Shown here: positions 52,701 to 62,900 of the stretch, in pieces
Layout: the number at the start of each line of letters is the position of its first letter
Position numbering within the stretch: position 1 is the stretch's first letter
From: Patiria miniata
Taxonomy: Eukaryota > Echinodermata > Asteroidea > Valvatida > Asterinidae
Direction: 5' to 3'
Length of the DNA: 64,000 nt
Assembly (NCBI RefSeq): GCF_015706575.1
Contig: NW_024037058.1
Location: forward strand, 15,459,547-15,523,546
The notes under the pieces: generated by a model
Seen by the model: only the letters and a program-made list of their open reading frames with translations
Databases searched by the model: none
What the model was told of the DNA's origin: nothing
Position numbers and translations under genes: made by a program

Positions 52701-55538
52701 ATTTTTTTTGGGGGGGGGGGGAGGGGTGTGCTGTTATTTTCTTACAAAAGCAATTCATGTTCTTCAGTATGTACCTGTTCAATGACCTGCTGTACTTCAT
52801 GACCGCTGTTCTGAGGAACCTGAAAGGATTAAAAACAAAAATTCCATCCATTTCCCTTTGCACTGAAAAACACTAGTCATTTATGATATACACAAAGTCC
52901 AACAGCTTGCTACATGTGTACATTACAATGCATGAAATATGCATGCATAATGCTTGCCTGCAGCAAATAAAGGTCACATTAAATGCGGCTACATGTACAT
53001 GTTCATGATGATATCAGGAACGCAATGTTGCAATCAATTTATACTGTAGTTTGTACTGGAAGTACACACCAGACACCACCACATAACAGTGACATGAGAG
53101 CTGATGACCACATTATTCATGCTCCTGGGGTATACATACGTTTTTGTGCACAGTAAGCACTAAGCGGTAATGTTGTTGAAATTTTTAAAATGTTGAGTAT
53201 TTCACTGAAACTTATTATCGTCTATTATTCTTGCTTTCAAATCCATTGAATTCACACATAAATACAAGGTTCCAGTTAAAATAACAAAAAAAAGTCAACT
53301 GAAATTAATTGTAACATAATAACCTTCCAACACACCTCCTACAGCTGAAATTTTCTCGTACACTATTTTACCAGCGCACAGAACACTGAATTGGAAAACA
53401 CCAGAGGGAAACACCAGATGTTCTACGACAAGATATTGTGTCAAAATACAACTGCCAAATTTCTTTTAAAGCCTTACTAATATTTCACTCGTTTCCCATG
53501 GCTTATCTTTTTGGACGTTTCACAACTGCTGTATGTTAAATTTGCTCAATACAATTTGACATATTTTTGTCCCATGAAATCTGGGTAATTGGGTAGTTAC
53601 GGGCCCCCCTTTCATTTAAGTCCTTCCAGTGTGTTTATCATAAAAAAATGAATTCTGTAACTTATAAAGGCACTCTTCTTTTAATTCTAATGACCCTATT
53701 TAGTATTTGAACAGTATCTTTTGGTTGAAAATGTGATTTTCTTATGCATTTTTCAGTTGATGCCATACATAATTATCACGGTTTTCCATACTGTGCACAT
53801 GCTTCGGCATTGCCATCTTTGTATATTTGTGTTGCTTTTGTCATCATCATTGTTGCTTTACCCCTAAATGACCCCAAAATAAAATTTAAAAAATCGAAAC
53901 CTGAGTTCTACCCACAACATTCTCGTTGGCTTCAAACATTGAAAACTGGTTTGGTGACTTCATTACCCTTAACAAGCATGACAAGTGGTTTTCGTTCTCG
54001 GAATGCATCCCGTAAATGTAACTACACAATCGCTGATATCTGTGTCCCACAAACATTCCCACAATCATCAGCTTTGATCGTTTTCTTGTTTTGGATGCTT
54101 GGGGATGAAAGTATAATGGCATACACTGTACCAGGGGTGATCAACCCCATGATACTGATATAAAAGTCTCCATTAAGATTTTTCTCGGGGGATTATTTTC
54201 GTTCTAACTCACCTGCTCCATGTACATGACACCTTGCAGCTGATTCTCATGTGGGACCTTTGGACAGGAAACACAGACATGTTATTGCATTCACTGCAGG
54301 GCCCTCCACAAATTAAATGGCTTGGAAAACCCACCAGGGGATAATAAGTAGACTTCATCAGTACTACAGTGACAATTTATATGAATATTTATATGAAATA
54401 TATAAGAACTGGGTCATTCCTGTTATTTTGAAAAGCACACAACACAGCGTTTTAAGGGTTTGTTCACAGTTAAAACTATTGTCAAGTACTGAAGACCGGA
54501 ACTCCACAAAGACCATGAAGACCGAACTCCACAAAAGCTCAAAAGTTCAGTTGCGGAGAAGTATGTTTATCCCCAATAGGCCCATCGGTTTGGGTATTAA
54601 CCAGGGTTTGACTTCAGCGGTAGCCCGCTAGCCAAATGCTAGTCAAAACAGTGGCAGGCTAGTCAAACTATTTCTTATTAAAGTAGCCTGGCTGGCGAGT
54701 CAAAACTTATCGGGCTTCGGCAAAGATGAAAGGATAGGAAAAATAAATCGTTCAATTCAGAAAGTAAACCTGTAGGCCTATCAATTTGTGTCTAATTTCA
54801 TAAATTGTTTAGGGTTAAATTATTAGATCTGTTTATTAAAAACACTGACAAGATTGCCTCAGGATACACGTTGCACATTGTTGTTTATGAGACACGCCAT
54901 AAAAGAAAAACATGCGGGCTAGTGAAAATGCCCGTGGGCTAGTTGAGAGTCTGTTTCAGTGGCCCGGCTGGCTAGTGAAAAAAAAAGTTAAGGTCCAACC
55001 CTGTACATGTATTAGCTGAAGGGATCTTAACAACTTCCTCAAAATCTTAAGTCATAAACATTGCTGATAATTATTACTCCACTGCAGAAAATGATGTTTT
55101 GTTGTTTAGAATCCCGTTACTAAAACCTGAAAAAAATAGCCCCATTGCGGCATAAATCTTTCATGAAATGACTCCTTACACTGTGTGAAAATCTAATGGG
55201 GTTATGGAATAGCAAGAAAACACAAGCAAAAGATAGAAACAAGCCGGACTGACTACAGGTAGCTGATGGTCATCAAAGTCTTAAAAATGCTTGCAAATTA
55301 AAAATAAACACGACCAAAAGTAAACCGACAAATTGAAAGGGCAAAAGTAAAAAAGATCCGTCATTCTACAAACTCTGGTGATGTACTTGTACAATCATCT
55401 ATGCATGCAACTGCTGTTTCATGTTTGTCTTTTTTGTTTGTTTACCTCTTCTGTGACTGTTTCCTGTATCATCTGGTGTTCCACAACCTCCATGACAGGC
55501 TCCTCTTCTACCTCCTGACTGACTGGTGTGCTCTCCAT
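37715..55538 (-). CDS. NR2C: TR2/TR4-type orphan nuclear receptor (NR2C group)
   Basis: Fourteen coding exons: 55538-55446, 54257-54213, 52819-52775, 51474-51430, 51014-50871, 50320-50161, 49407-49228, 47424-47290, 46170-45968, 45061-44913, 43670-43443, 42720-42581, 38996-38859 and 38004-37715. All phases agree; 664 aa. The two-zinc-finger DNA-binding domain is at about 169-235, with P-box CEGCKG and [14 protein letters not shown]. The hinge carries [19 protein letters not shown], diagnostic of TR2/TR4. The ligand-binding domain holds [30 protein letters not shown] and [20 protein letters not shown]. These receptors bind AGGTCA direct repeats, mainly as repressors. An in-frame TAG lies upstream of the ATG. 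Human paralogues are about 600 aa; the extra length is mostly the Gln/Val-rich N terminus. First-finger residue 175 is Asn where vertebrate TR2/TR4 have Lys. Whether the single gene predates the TR2/TR4 split is inferred. Confidence 0.96.
38281..38812. repeat. TGATTTGACTTG-type minisatellite split by a SINE
   Basis: Units close to GATTTGACTTGTGA flank both sides (38281-38402 and 38686-38812) of the SINE at 38404-38686, so the SINE inserted into an existing tandem array. It lies in the NR2C intron 38858-38005. Confidence 0.75.
38404..38686 (+). mobile_element. tRNA-derived SINE, family 2, with (AAT)n tail
   Basis: Head GGCGTTGGCGTAGCGGTAC and B-box-like GGGTTTGAATCCTGC. The body includes GGTTTCTTCAGGCTTG and AGGAATCCTCGGTTTCATTA, followed by an (AAT)n tail. 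A partial second copy with the same tail is at 40845-40955. Confidence 0.8.
39225..39572. mobile_element. TTAAAGCTATAGTCCATC family MITE, partial copy
   Basis: It shares TGCTGAAACTTCAACAGGTT, GATTTTGAGTGGTGTTATTA and GAACAAAATGCATGA with 44668-44905, and earlier words with 43916-44425. It lies in an NR2C intron. Confidence 0.7.
40845..40955 (+). mobile_element. 5'-truncated copy of SINE family 2
   Basis: It shares the GGTTTCTTCAGGCTTG body, GAATCCTTGGTTTTATTACC and a terminal (AAT)n tail with 38404-38686. Confidence 0.75.
41255..42043. mobile_element. pogo/Tigger-like DNA transposon remnant
   Basis: The ends CAGTAAACTCCGGCTAAACC and the reverse complement at 42024-42043 are flanked by TA (41253-41254 and 42044-42045). 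Interior words such as CTCAAGTCG and CGTAAGTCGTCA recall pogo-type elements. At 789 bp and with no long ORF it is non-autonomous. It lies in the NR2C intron 42580-38997. Confidence 0.8.
42891..43169. mobile_element. Inverted-repeat element, ATGGGCTCC family, copy 2
   Basis: It matches the 466-815 element over most of its length (CTCTGTGCACAAGTAC start, GTCGTGCGTACTTCG interior, GCGGAGCCCA end). It lies in the NR2C intron 43442-42721. It carries an internal tandem duplication of about 23 bp ending in GCGCCCT (about 43095-43145). Confidence 0.7.
43916..44425. mobile_element. TTAAAGCTATAGTCCATC family MITE, complete copy
   Basis: The 23-bp terminal inverted repeat is perfect: TTAAAGCTATAGTCCATCAT at the left and ATGATGGACTATAGCTTTAA-type sequence at the right. 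It lies in the NR2C intron 44912-43671. Confidence 0.85.
44497..44640 (+). repeat. Diverged relative of the 10540 SINE-like repeat
   Basis: It has GGCTTCGAGTCCCAACTGAG, then GTGAGTTTTTTACTCACAGG, in the same order as the 10540 copy. It lies in an NR2C intron. Confidence 0.5.
44668..44905. mobile_element. TTAAAGCTATAGTCCATC family MITE, copy abutting a splice donor
   Basis: Same family as 39225-39572. Its end (ATGCCTTTAAG) stops about 7 bp from the donor of NR2C exon 45061-44913. A long T tract is at 44742-44761. Confidence 0.7.
48363..48480. repeat. TTTGCTAAGCA family, partial copy
   Basis: It contains ATGGTTACCAGCC, CTGGTTACCAGCCGATTTTT and AAATTTGCTAAG. It lies in the intron after the DNA-binding-domain exon. 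Confidence 0.55.
48949..49190. mobile_element. TTTGCTAAGCA family MITE, complete copy
   Basis: The terminal inverted repeat is long: GTGCCCAATTTCACGGCGCT at the left and AGCGCCGTGAAATTGGGCCC at the right, followed inward by GCTAAGCA-type words on both arms. Its right end is 38 bp from the donor of the DNA-binding-domain exon. Confidence 0.85.
49228..49407 (-). other. NR2C exon encoding most of the zinc-finger DNA-binding domain
   Basis: This 180-bp exon begins one base into the Gly codon after NAS and runs through [16 protein letters not shown], the second finger and GMKSE. It holds six of the eight zinc-binding cysteines; the first two are in exon 50320-50161. The donor at 49228 lies only 38 bp from the end of an inverted-repeat element (48949-49190). 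Confidence 0.93.
49455..49945. repeat. Expanded CTTGTGATGG minisatellite within a CACAAGTC-family element
   Basis: The left end GTAGTCTAGTCCATTACAAG belongs to the CACAAGTC family. From about 49600 to 49945, 9-11-bp units of the CTTGTGATGG type are repeated more than 25 times with variants. It lies in the NR2C intron just before the DNA-binding-domain exon. Confidence 0.8.
51430..54257 (-). other. Three consecutive 45-bp cassette exons in NR2C N-terminal region
   Basis: Exons 54257-54213, 52819-52775 and 51474-51430 are each exactly 45 bp, phase 0 on both sides, start with GT(C/T) for Val and end in CAG for Gln. They encode [30 protein letters not shown] and [15 protein letters not shown]. 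Each has a good acceptor and donor. The next exon also begins VSPQ. The shared length, phase and Val...Gln pattern suggest exon duplication. Any subset could be skipped without a frameshift. Confidence 0.85.
51841..52200. repeat. Cluster of CAACTGTAGTT repeats
   Basis: CCCAACTGTAGTT occurs at least three times within about 80 bp, once as a partial palindrome with its inverse; more GGGCCCAACT-like words follow. It lies in an NR2C intron between two of the 45-bp exons. Confidence 0.5.
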
Positions 55539-55605
55539 GGCGACTGGCCAGAAGATGTCTTCACCTCGCTAGACGAAGGGATGGGTGCCCTACGACCCAA
55601 CAAGT
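55539..55605 (-). other. 5' UTR part of NR2C first coding exon
   Basis: A strong acceptor (polypyrimidine then CAG) ends at 55606, so the exon starts at 55605, 67 bases before the ATG. The in-frame TAG in this stretch rules out a longer N terminus through this exon. Confidence 0.75.
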
Positions 55606-58600
55606 CTGCAAAGTCCAAGATGCAGGGGAAATATTTCATCAGAACAATTGATGGAAATTTCCTTAGGAACTTTCTTGCATTCTGCATTGCCTGTGGCACC
55701 GTTTACTATTACGAGGGCATTAAGTCCCCTGCATGAAATAGTTCCAGGGCTGACATGCTTTTTGAAATCTCACATCCTCCCAACCCTCCTAGTGGACTTT
55801 GGAGGATCTTAGATGGCAGGGGTAATAATAATCTTCCTTTTGGGTCTCCACTGAAAATATTATGTTAAAGCTTGCGATTGTACCTTATTAGTCACATGTG
55901 GTTCCAAAGATTCATCTTGTAATATTTTCCCTGCCTACATGTACATGTACAATGTATGCATCACTGTGACTTGTCATGTACATGTCTTGGCTTTTGTCAG
56001 GGCATGAGGCAACTTCCCCCAATTTGACATTACTATTTCTTTGAAATAAACGGTGTAGTTCTCAGGTACATTGTCGGATTTGTCAAGAAGTAGGCCTACA
56101 TCGCACTCTTTTCTAGACGAACATGTAAATTAGGGAGGATTTAACAGTTAGGGTGGATAATATGAAATTTCCATGAAGTTTTTTGATTGTGTAGCAAAAA
56201 AACACCTATTAGAAAGGACTAGAGTGACTGCATTAGTTTGCCATTTGGTTGGTTTAAGAGTAAAGGTCAAAAGTCAAGTATGCATATGACCTCTGCTTTG
56301 GTAAATTGTGCACACACACTAAATGGCCTATGGAAAAAAGGTCAACCTATCAATATAACCTTTACAATTTGACCCGACGCTCCATCCATGCCCCCCAAAC
56401 ACGCCAAATTTGCATATGAATGTACATTTGATGGCTTTGTCTGATTTCTATAAAAGCTCCAAATGTAAGAGCGCTGGCCCTCTTGACAAATGCTCCAATG
56501 GGACTCAACGTGACAAAGGTTGAAATCATTTTTCACGGTATAGGGGAAAAAACCACAGCTGCACTACTAGTACATGTGTATCTGGTAAAATTTGCATTAA
56601 TAATGGTCACTGCAAAAGTGCAAAGGTACAAGTAACGAGTCATGCTTTTTTCGGTCAAAGAGAAGATGTTGACTGGAATGAACATTTCCAAATCAAGCCA
56701 AATTTAAATTTGCCAAAATCAATCTTTCTATTAAAAACATACAAATGTCTTTGTTCAACTTTGGATTTTTATAATTGAAAAATAATTTGTGTGTTTAACA
56801 TAATAACAGTGAAATGATGGAACTGAAAAATTGGTTTAAAGCATTTTGGAGACCATTTCTCCTCTCAAAACCAGTTTTATTTTCAGGAACAGAACTGAAC
56901 TCAAAAGAGATTGACATTTCTCATGACATATAACCAAACCTCATTTTTTTTTAATAGTTCGTTCGAAAAAGTACATGTGAGCCTTCAGATTGGACAAAAT
57001 GTAAAATTTAAATTTGAGTAAGCAAAACATTTTATGCAAGGGAGGAATATTTCTGCCAGTGCCACCCCAATGAACAAATATATTTTCGCCTACTGCACAA
57101 AAGAAATAACAAATGCACCCTGCACTTGGAAATGACACAATTCTTTGAACTACGGCATTTCAAAGGTTCATGTACTGGCAAAGTGAAAGGTCACGTACGC
57201 AATCCAATACACTAATACAGCACACAACACAGTGATGGCGACCCTTAGGGTCGCGAAGCATTATGCATGAAAAACATGTGTGACACAGCAGCGCATAACA
57301 GGAACTTTGTCTTTAAATTGTACATGTATACATGTAGGATAAACAGTTAACAGGAATTCATGAGATTTTAATATTTTTGCACATTGTGCACATTTGTAGA
57401 ATTTGGTTTCATTAAAATCAAGTATTTTTTTCATGTATGATATTTACAAACATTTGTGAAAACGTTTCCTATAGGCCTATATTTAAATTTTTAAATTGAA
57501 AGGTAGATGACAGCATTAATCAAAATATGACCTCTTTTATTTTAATTTCAGGAAATCATACACACCATTTTCGACCATAAAACTCTGCAAGAAAATCTTT
57601 TTCCAAAACTTTTCAGCTTCTAGGAAGGTTATGTACATGTATATATATGTACATTGTAGCTTGGCAATTTATAATCTTCATCATGTCATCACATTTGCCG
57701 GTCCAGCGTGACAACACCAAACAAACCAAACAAGAGGTTAAAAATTGCAACACACACCCCCTTCATTAAAGGATGAATTCTCCTGCGAATCTGATTGGCT
57801 AAAAGTTGGAAGGAAGCTGGGACAAGTCTGTGCCAAAATTATGACTGTCTTTTCTTTCTTTCTTTTTTGATTTAAAAAAAAATAAATAATTGACTCCCAG
57901 TTTATGGTCCCTAAGAGTTGTTTCCAGCAAACACCGAGCATTTCTGAAGATGGGCCTATATCAACGTGAGTTCAAAGATCAGGAGATTCTGGGTAATCAA
58001 ATACATACATGTACAGCTATTGACTAGCATGCGTGGCATAACACAGCTACATACATACAAGTACATGTAGCTGATGTGTTTTGTCTGTGAACATGGTGAA
58101 CATTCAACACTAGAAATATTTTTAGAGGTAAATAATCATGTTTAAGAGTTAATTACACATCTAATTCCACTAATTAAAGATGTTCTCTCCATATTTTTTA
58201 AAATTTCACCCAGACAAAAACTGCTTTACACAAATATAAGTGAAAAAAAAAAATTCAAATCGCCTATATGTAGTTTAATATCGAGTTCACAAATCTTTTG
58301 CGGCCGACAATCGCTCATTTCTCACAGAGTAGACTGGTTCCCACCCCTATCATTCTGTAGGGATAGGGAACCAATCTACCTGAAGGCAGGATCTGTTTGG
58401 TTGCCAAAAAAAAACAAAAAAAAAACCAACACCCAAAAATAGAAGCCCAAGAAGCTTGAAGAGGGCTAAAATATAACAGAACTAAAAGTTGTCTTCTTTA
58501 ATATAAATTGAATTAAAAAACCTGATTGATAAGGAGGAAAAAAACACAGTTCATCTTTCAAGACTCTTGTACATGTATATGTATCAACAAGCAGCATTTC

Positions 58601-61600
58601 AAGGTAACAGCCACATTAGTGGATTATTCTTGGAGTAAATATTTCCATTTTTTTCATCTGCCTCGGAAATTTGAAATCGATGCGAATGAATCTTCTGGAT
58701 GGAAATACAATGTATAATTTCAGAATACGTTGCCTAAGCCTAAAATAAGGCCTTGTCAATAATAACCGATTTATAGCATTATTCCTGTTACAGACAATAG
58801 CCCTCTTTAAATTGATGGTGTTTGTCATGACACTGAACTTTAAGGAAATGAAACTAAATACATGCAATGGACAAATATGAAACGACTCCAGAGAAATGGA
58901 GACAATGCATCAATTTGGCATTTCTGCTTTAAAACCAGCAATACTCAATGGTAAATTCTACAGAGTTCAAATTTTAACAAAATAAAAAATATTATTTTAC
59001 TACCTGTAAATTTACCACAAATTACACATTCTCCTCTGTCTGAACTAAAGAAAATATTATAATTGTAGCAACTTTTCTCTTAAGTTATTGTATGTTTTCT
59101 GAATTTGTTTAAAAAGGTTTTATCTGATACTAAAACCCAAGCATTGTTTATACATTAGCATCGTTCTTTTTCAAAATACAAATTCAACTGCGTGTTGTTT
59201 TCCAGTATTTTAAAACTAAAATGTCAACTATCGAATGGTTTATAATAATAATATAGATCAAAAATATAATGCAAAATGAAACTTAAAAAAAATCCATCTT
59301 TTTTTTTCTGTCCATAAATTAATGTTCATTATGTGACAGTCTGCGAAAAAAATTCAACATCTGCTATCATGGACACATAATAACTGCAGTTGTATAAATA
59401 TCGCCGCTCGTCGGATACGATTGGAAGATGTTTGCACACGTCACCGACGTTCACAGCCTGCGTCACACACATAGCCAATTCAGAAAGACAGAGAGAGAAA
59501 AAAAAAAGCCTTTGAAAAGCTATCGCAGGGCGGGGGTCAAAAGTTCACGGAAAAATGCGATCGTCGCTTTCCCATTGGCAGCTGCATGCCTGGGCTTTGT
59601 AGGCTGTTTGCCAGGTCATGCATATGATTGACCTCAGCAGCAAGTTTCCTGCAGACCTACATGTACATGTACATGTACACAGTCATGTGTGTGTGTGCAA
59701 GGCTTAATCTATACATGTACGTATACATTACACATGAAGGCTTACAACAATGTACATGTACATGTACATGTGTGGATTACTGAACATGTACATGTGTGGA
59801 TTACGATGAAAGTCTCATTGCTCACTTTTTGTAAATGTCAATATGAATTTCATGTCTGTGTTGTCGTTTTTTTATTTAAAAGCCAATGCCTCGTGTGTGT
59901 GTGCGTGTTATAAATTAACTACAGTTTCCTGAACTGGCTGGACGACATTGCAATGAATTGAATGAAATTGGCGAGGGCTTTGTAACCTTTGGATGGCAGG
60001 AAGCACAAGTGAAGTGTGTTTTCTGTTTTCATTAAGAAGAAAAAACATGAGGCAAATTGGAAGTGCAAGTGTATTTAGACCAAAGTTATTAAATTTGTCT
60101 TATTAGTCTGGTATAGCCTAAATCAATCAGATTAAAAACAATGACTGGACAGTACATGTGAAATTGAAAATACATGTATAACAAATTGTGTTAATGCTTT
60201 TAAATTAATATGAATGATTATTAGAAAGATTTACATGAATTCTTGACAAGCATATGTACATATGTATGTTGAATTCTCAAAAGTTCTTTATTTTTCTCAA
60301 TAAAAATATATATTTTTAGTCTGTAAATTGATTACTTAGATGCATAATTCATTTACATTTGCTTAATTTCATTTTTCAAACTACATGTTTTCTTTGGAGC
60401 ATCTAGTTTGTTCCTTGAATTTACAAAATGAAATTGATCCTCACAACACTCTACCATTTCCTCAAAATTGATCTCCAATTACTCCCCTCTCCAGTAAAAT
60501 GCAAATTAGCACATTGCACATTCCCATTGATGGAGAAAATCCTTTGTCGCATTGCAATTTTGTTGTTGTAACATTGTAACATTTGTTATAGTTTTGTTTT
60601 TTTGTTCACAAGCTTTTTCTATAAGATTTTAGGCTTTGCATGGTGGAGTATCAGTATCGTTTCCGTTTGCGGTAACGCCATGTGGTAATAACTACTGTCA
60701 CTCAGTAGATATTTAGTTCTGATAAGAACTTGTCCTGCTTATTATCAACTTTTGCTAAATAGTTTTAGTTCTGATAAGGACATTTCTGCTTTATTCTAAA
60801 AGAACTTGTCTTTGGTCTCAACGTTTCAACTAGCCTGCTCTAGTCATCGTCAGGAGACTGAGGAGAGTTAGAGATGCTACTCCTTAACTAAGGCTGTGTT
60901 AGGATTGGGAGTGCTTGTATTGGTAGATTCTGACACAATTTTTTTCTACTTCAAATTAATTTAACTTTGATGATTTATATAAGCACTATTGAAAATGTTG
61001 TTTTCAAAATTATTTGGGCAGATTTTATTTCATGTACATGTGCATGTACTTCAACATTGAGTTCAATCTTGCAACAACAAAAAAAATGTTTCCCAATACT
61101 GTGTATTTACCTGTGACTTGAATTGAAATACAGGGGAAAACATGCTCCAATTCAGTTCCAGTACATGTACTCAGAATGTGTCACATGTTTACTGCACAGT
61201 GTAAGAAGATTTTGGCAGATTGAGAAACTTTCCTGCAAATATGCTCAATTTAGCACTTCTAGACATGTCAACATTACAACCCTCACAATTGTTAGCGAGC
61301 ACAAATTAGGGAAAATAAAATGTCAAATGAACTTTAAAAAAATGTGTTTAGTAAAGGCTCTGAAAGTTTTTAGTAAAGGCTCTGAGAATTTAAAACTAAC
61401 ACGTATAGTGGTGGCAATCACATGGGACAAATTCCAAACCATATGAAAATTACCAGCAGCTCATGAATATAAATATATCTTATCATTTTTATGATGATGT
61501 GAACAAATTAATTTACATTATTCTTCTTAAGAAAAAAAATCAAAATGCTAAAATACTACAAAGTACCAGCATGAATGGAATTTTGGCACCAGCAGGTATT

Positions 61601-62691
61601 AAACACTAGGCTACAAACCATGACAACCCGTTTTATTTTTCTTCTACTAAAATTTTTTAGTTCATGGTGAGTTGCAAAAAGAGAAATATTAGTCATGGCA
61701 GTACTTTTAGGACTATTAATATTATAGTCTAAGCTGTTATTTAACAAAACTAGCATGACTAGGGTGGAATTGCTAGGTCCTGAAAGCGTCCTGACAATGT
61801 CTGAAGACAATTTTGCCATAGTTTGCTGAATTTAAATGATTTTAAAAATATACATTTAGAGCACAGAATTTATTATTTGAAGTTTTCTACCAATGCGGTT
61901 GCACAGGCATAACAGGACCAAACCACTGTTTCAAAAACAAAAGTCAAACCATTGGGCTGCAATTAATTGAGCGCGAACGACAAACACAAAAGCAACAGAC
62001 CCATCTTGCTGAATTACAGGCCTGCAACCGCACCCATTTTCCCGCGAACGGCAAAAACCCTTTCCGTGTGCGGAAGCCAGAAATCGACATCTTGCGTATT
62101 TTGACATCAGAAACAAGCCCTGAATATCCCAATTTTGACCCAACGGAAGCGGATATTCGCAGGGCAAAACATGAGGGGGTAGGCCGGCAGTAAATGCGGG
62201 GTCTCCAGGCTCCTGTCTTAGCCAAACGAGGGGTCATTTTGGTGCACAAAGCGTGCCGCTTCCCGCACAAAGGTCAACATGTCAAAGTTAAAATGGAAAA
62301 GGACATGGAACAACAACAAATCGTCTGGACACGTTTCCCCCCGTCAAATCATTTACAGTTTGCTGGATGTATAAATACAGATTTACAGAGTGAATTTAAT
62401 GGTGGTTTCGCTGTGAGTGTGCGGTTTACGTTCCACTAATTCGGACGAAGAAATGACAGTCTATGGGCGCGAAAAAAGGCGAGACTCTTCGTCTTCATCA
62501 GTAAGCCAATACAGCGAACACAAAAACGTAACCACGCTGCGTGCATGCAACGACGCGACGCGGCGACATATGCCTTTCAAAACCCGCAAGAATTCTCGCT
62601 TTTCCGGTGACTAATCGCGGCAGATCTTTCACAAAATGAAAAAGTAGTGCATAAAGAACGTTAATATTTTGCAAAGAATCACAAAACTTAC
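55606..62691 (-). other. Long first intron of NR2C
   Basis: No coding exon or conserved protein block is recognisable in these 7.1 kb. It is AT-rich with ACATGT-type simple repeats (for example 59660-59790) and one interspersed repeat at 60640-60870. The stretch 59400-59640 is less AT-rich and has CpGs, but I see no gene there. Confidence 0.5.
60640..60870. repeat. Interspersed repeat (GCGGTAACGCCATGTG ... GTCATCGTCAGGAGACTG), copy 2
   Basis: It matches 160-300 with an inserted TTAGTTCTGATAAG direct repeat in the middle. It lies in the NR2C first intron. Confidence 0.55.
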
Positions 62692-62900
62692 CTTTTGGAG
62701 GCAAAATTTGGCAAAAACAACGGCAGAAATGTGAATTAAAAGGTCAGAGTTCGTGACCTTCTTTGAAGCCTGAAATTTTTTGCAGCGGAACAAAATTTCG
62801 GCTGCGCATTAAAATTTGCATGGCTAAGCCATAATGATAGCTGATTGGGCGGTGATGACGTCATGGCTGGCAGACGCACTTGGCTATATTTTGATTGGTG
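62692..62900 (-). promoter_or_regulatory. Predicted NR2C first exon and promoter (CCAAT, CRE, AGGTCA inverted repeat)
   Basis: On the minus strand a near-perfect donor (AAAAG|GTAAGTTTTG, exon end 62692) fits a non-coding exon that splices to 55605 across a 7.1-kb intron. Upstream are two CCAAT boxes (reverse, 62844-62848 and 62894-62898) and a consensus cAMP-response element TGACGTCA (62856-62863). Between them and the donor, AGGTCA (62741-62746) and TGACCT (62754-62759) form an inverted repeat with a 7-bp spacer, a nuclear-receptor half-site pair. The start site is probably between 62760 and 62840. No TATA box is obvious. Confidence 0.55.

Noticed and set aside
53744..54163. 139-aa plus-strand ORF as a gene
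   Set aside because: No recognisable domain, no splice partners, and it lies in an NR2C intron with ordinary AT-rich composition.
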